Assembly: GCA_964545715.1 (NCBI GenBank)
Contig: CAZJHX010000019.1
Span: 26,965 to 90,964 of the forward strand
Direction of reading: 5' to 3'
From: CAZJHX01 sp964545715
Lineage (GTDB): Bacteria; Myxococcota_A; UBA9042; GCA-2863065
Length of the DNA stretch: 64,000 nucleotides
The position numbers were made by a program, and so were the translations under genes. The notes beneath the pieces were generated by a model that saw only the letters and a list, made by a program, of their open reading frames with translations, was not told the origin of the DNA and ran no database searches. This document shows, one piece after another, positions 61,245 through 64,000 of the stretch; the stretch's first letter is position 1, and every line of letters begins with the position of its first letter.

Positions 61245-62147
61245 ATGTTCTCGAGGTTCGGACTTCGATGTTGGATCGGTGTGGTTTTTTGTCTGGTCGC
61301 CTGTGAGTCCGGGGGTGGCCCGTCGCTCTTCGGTGGGCTGGACTTGAAGGAGATCGCCGAGCAGAACGCGGCGGTGTTCCACGATAACAATGTGTCGACC
61401 AAGCCGGTGCTGGGGTCCCCCCTGGGCTTCAGCGCCGATCCGCTGGTCCGGCGTGTGGTCGGCGCTGAGCTGGTGCAGGCGGACGACGACCTATCGGTGG
61501 GGCAGGCGGTGATCGCGCGCAACCAGGAGATCTCGATCGACTGGCACGCCATCATCCAGGTGCGCAACACGTCGTCAACGGTACAGTGCTACGGCAGCGC
61601 CACTCTCAGCTACCGCACTGAGTTCAACACCTCCCATCCGGGCGGCGCGGGGCGGCTGCTGGGCAGCGTACGCGCGATCGGCGACGCGGATGTGCCGGAG
61701 CATCGATCCGACTGCCTGGCTCCGGACGGCACCGGGTTTCTGTTGGGCGCCGGGGCGACCATCCCTTTTGACCTGGTGCAGAGCGTCGAGGTCGGGCTGG
61801 GAGACGAGCGACCGGCCCCGTCAACGATCCACGACGTAGCCGGCAAGGCGTTCGTGGCCAACCTGGACACCGCAACCACGTTCTTCAAGGACGGCCCCGG
61901 CAAGGACCTGACCGCGGTGAGCGTCTGGAACGGCGGTGACGTGCCGGTCACGTTGGGCGACGTGCCCGTGACGGTGTTGATCCTCGACGCCGGCGACGGC
62001 ATGCCCGCCTTCGCGGTGCACACCAGCGCAAACACGACCTCCAAGGGGGCAGTGATCGAGCCGGGCGAGCAGCGCACGGTCTTCCTGGGCACCGACGGCT
62101 ATCGCGGAAACGGCGGCGCCATCTTGTCGTTCGTCTCGTTTGAGTGA
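61245..62147 (+). CDS. Lipoprotein of unknown function, sigma-54 controlled
   Basis: 300 residues. The signal peptide with lipobox FCLVAC (Cys20) is followed by a beta-rich soluble domain. Two Cys (VQCYGSATL and SDCLAPDG) are probably paired. The pattern RNTSSTVQCYGSATLSYRTEF and VWNGGDVPVTLGDVPVTVLI suggests Ig-like or jellyroll strands. No family recognised. The sigma-54 promoter and strong ribosome binding site upstream suggest regulated, high expression. Confidence 0.75.
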   Translation: MFSRFGLRCWIGVVFCLVACESGGGPSLFGGLDLKEIAEQNAAVFHDNNVSTKPVLGSPLGFSADPLVRRVVGAELVQADDDLSVGQAVIARNQEISIDWHAIIQVRNTSSTVQCYGSATLSYRTEFNTSHPGGAGRLLGSVRAIGDADVPEHRSDCLAPDGTGFLLGAGATIPFDLVQSVEVGLGDERPAPSTIHDVAGKAFVANLDTATTFFKDGPGKDLTAVSVWNGGDVPVTLGDVPVTVLILDAGDGMPAFAVHTSANTTSKGAVIEPGEQRTVFLGTDGYRGNGGAILSFVSFE

Positions 62148-62230
62148 TCACCACCTGATCACAAGTCAGTCAGGTCTCGGCGGGCCTCCTCTCCCATCAT
62201 CTGGTCATTGGATCAGCTGTCGGAGGAGTC

Positions 62231-63346
62231 ATGAGCACACAGTCCTATGTCGTCGAGATCACCCAGCCCAACCACAAGGCCGAGCGCCGTGAGTACACCG
62301 ACGGTCGGGTCATCTTCGGGCGCTCCCGAGCCCACGCGCACCTGGTGGTATCCGACGATCAGCTCAGCGGTCGCCACTGCGAGATGACCTTTCTCGACGG
62401 CCGCGTCCAGGTCGTCGATCTCAACAGCACCAACGGCACGTGGCTGGGCGGCAAGCGCCAAATCCACCGCTTTGAGCTCAAGAAGGGCCAGCGCTTTCGG
62501 GCCGGCAACGTAAGACTGGCCCTGGTCTCCGCGCCCGGCGACGCGCCTGAGCCGATGCAGAAGCTTGCGGAGGTCACACGACTGCCGGCCCTGACGCGCC
62601 TGCCCACCGTTGAGCCGGCGCGAGTCAAACCGCGTCCGAAGCCCCCCGCCGCGGCCAAGAAGACCAGCCAGAAGCCACGCCGCAAGCACCACGTGACCAA
62701 GCTCTTTCTGCTGATCGGCGCCATCCTCGGCCTGGCCGCCTTCGTGGTGCCCTCCATGTGCGTGGACCTGGACGAGCTCGCCCTGGACGCCGACGCAGCA
62801 GCCGCCACGCCGGCCTTCATCGCCGACGGCTTTGCCACCGTGGCCCGGATGGACGGCGAGCACTCCGCCCTGACCCTGGTGCGCACCCTGACCGCCGGCG
62901 CCGACGTCACCGCCGACTACACCGCCACGGCCGAGGCCTCCGCAGAGCAGCTGGCCCAGGTCGCATCCCAGCTGGACGGCGCCGCCGCGGCGGCCCAGGC
63001 GGCCCAGATGAAAGAGGCCGCCGAGGCCGCACGACTGGCCACCGAGGGCGCGGGCAAGGGCATGCGCGTGATGGCCGGCCTGATCGCCGTCCCATACTTC
63101 GCCTGCGGCCTGCTGGGACTCATCGGCGTGCTGGGTGTCTTCATCCGCTTCGGCCGCCTGATGGGCGCCGCCACGCTGCTGGTCGGCCTGGCGGGTTTCG
63201 CCGGTTGGGCCCTGCAGCTGTCGCTGTTCGCCCGCGTCCCGTTCTTGTCGCCCGCGATGGGCTTCTACGTGCTGGCAGCGGGCCTCGCGCTCGCCACACT
63301 CAGCGGATTGGCGGCGCTGTTCGTCCCCGAACCGAAGCGCGTCTAG
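62231..63346 (+). CDS. FHA-domain membrane protein
   Basis: 371 residues, with GGAGGAG before the ATG. The FHA domain (5-95) has VIFGRSRAHAHLVVSDDQLSGRHCEM and NSTNGTWLGG, all key phosphothreonine-contact positions. A basic Pro/Lys linker, a membrane helix (FLLIGAILGLAAFVVPSM, about 155-173), an Ala-rich helical segment (185-280) and three more membrane segments (280-365) follow. The FHA side should be cytoplasmic, making it a docking partner for the kinases encoded upstream. The 83 bp before it carry TGATCA twice (62147-62163), a possible operator. Confidence 0.88.
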   Translation: MSTQSYVVEITQPNHKAERREYTDGRVIFGRSRAHAHLVVSDDQLSGRHCEMTFLDGRVQVVDLNSTNGTWLGGKRQIHRFELKKGQRFRAGNVRLALVSAPGDAPEPMQKLAEVTRLPALTRLPTVEPARVKPRPKPPAAAKKTSQKPRRKHHVTKLFLLIGAILGLAAFVVPSMCVDLDELALDADAAAATPAFIADGFATVARMDGEHSALTLVRTLTAGADVTADYTATAEASAEQLAQVASQLDGAAAAAQAAQMKEAAEAARLATEGAGKGMRVMAGLIAVPYFACGLLGLIGVLGVFIRFGRLMGAATLLVGLAGFAGWALQLSLFARVPFLSPAMGFYVLAAGLALATLSGLAALFVPEPKRV

Positions 63347-63367
63347 GCTTGCAGTCCAGCGGGTTGG

Positions 63368-64000
63368 TCAGCGCGTGAGCCAGGGGCGCGGCAGCTCTGC
63401 GATTGAGATGAGTCCGTGCTTGCGCCAGCCTTCGCGGCGCAGCCACGTACCCGGCGGGGCGCGGTCCAGGCAAATCGCGTGCTCCGAGGGGACTGGCTGC
63501 TCGCGCCAGCCCTCAAACTCCAGGGACGTGGAGTACGGGTCCAGCCAGTCTTTGGGATATCGGTGGCCACCGCGGGCGGCGTGGCGACGTGCGTTGTTGA
63601 GGACGTAGGCCAGACCGCGCCGAACCTCGAGCGGACTCGTCAGGGCGCGCGCGTGGTACCGCCCATCGAAGACCTTGCCCCGCCGGCGCCACACGCTGTT
63701 GAGGCGACGGGCCAGCCGAATGCCCAGCCCCTGCATGGCCCGTGACAGCTCGCGCTTGTCGGGCGCCTCCACAATCAAGTGCAGGTGGTTGGTCATGACG
63801 CTCCAGTCGGTGATGCGCACCCCAAAGCGGGCGCAGGCCGTGGCGAGCGCGCGACGAACGACGCGAAACGTGCGACCGCGGCGCAGCGAGGGCAGCCCGG
63901 CGGCCAGGCGCATGGTGACGTGCAGCGGCGCGTCATCCCGGACGTCCGGTTGCCGCTTGCGACCGGCGCCTTTTCGCGCACCACCCCAGGACTTGAAGTC
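63368..64000 (-). mobile_element. REP-associated tyrosine transposase (RAYT, Y1-type), N terminus beyond window
   Basis: The frame is open from the right edge to a stop at 63368. An N-terminal basic segment (KSWGGARKGAGRKRQP) precedes APLHVT, the TnpA-REP domain with the HUH motif in NHLHLIVEAP, FDGRYHARALTSPLEV and the conserved LAYVLNNARRH helix. Such single-copy transposases move REP palindromes rather than themselves. Compared with the relic at 4.5 kb, this copy lacks about a dozen residues in the linker before APLHVT. No matching palindromes were found immediately beside it within the window. Confidence 0.87.

Overview
The window is high-GC, gene-dense DNA carrying about 43 protein genes, and it looks like a predatory or social delta-lineage bacterium (Myxococcota/Bradymonadota type). 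The reasons are: eukaryote-like Ser/Thr kinases with PEGA tails, FHA-domain proteins, many secreted or lipid-anchored Cys-rich proteins (EGF, DUF4215 and myxococcal Cys-rich repeats), an AgmX/PglI-type domain, and good sigma-54 promoter matches. A run of exactly 100 N (43219-43318) shows it is a scaffold from a draft assembly. No rRNA, tRNA or CRISPR array was seen.

Layout. (1) 0-8.2 kb: a nearly complete vitamin B12/siderophore-type import locus. It has a periplasmic binding protein (cut by the window edge), FecCD-type permease, ATPase, a TonB-dependent receptor and a beta-propeller surface lipoprotein. A soluble histidine kinase/response regulator pair sits inside it, and a deletion-scarred REP-type transposase relic lies between its halves. 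(2) 8.1-8.5 kb: a non-coding stretch with a sigma-54-like promoter and a run of hairpins, a candidate small RNA or attenuated leader. (3) 8.5-13.1 kb: a WD40-metallopeptidase lipoprotein, diverging from an ABC-class ATPase / zinc-ribbon / Doc-type Fic operon. (4) 13.1-21.5 kb, minus strand: a Cys-rich lipoprotein, a kinase-cyclase-like-ATPase-TPR regulator interrupted by one in-frame TAG, and a von Willebrand A lipoprotein. (5) 21.6-33.7 kb: an 11.5-kb gene for a 3844-residue Notch-like EGF-array surface protein, then a pentapeptide-repeat protein. (6) 33.7-42.9 kb: membrane-anchored spermidine-synthase-like enzyme, secreted proteins, ABC-F ATPase, fatty acid desaturase, molybdopterin oxidoreductase and methyltransferase. 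(7) 42.9-43.5 kb: a 51-bp palindromic tandem array containing the assembly gap. (8) 43.5-50.5 kb: assorted enzymes and secreted proteins. (9) 50.5-63.4 kb: a signalling and envelope block with a double-FHA protein, two Ser/Thr kinases, PEGA proteins, Cys-rich lipoproteins and an FHA-membrane protein, ending in a second REP-type transposase that runs off the window.

Themes. Many upstream regions show a TANNNT box only 6-9 nt before the start codon and no Shine-Dalgarno, which suggests widespread leaderless transcripts. Other genes (46.4 kb, 61.2 kb) have sigma-54 -24/-12 elements and strong ribosome binding sites. Two genes are broken, one by an in-frame stop and one by a frameshift in the signal-peptide region; sequencing error has to be excluded for both.
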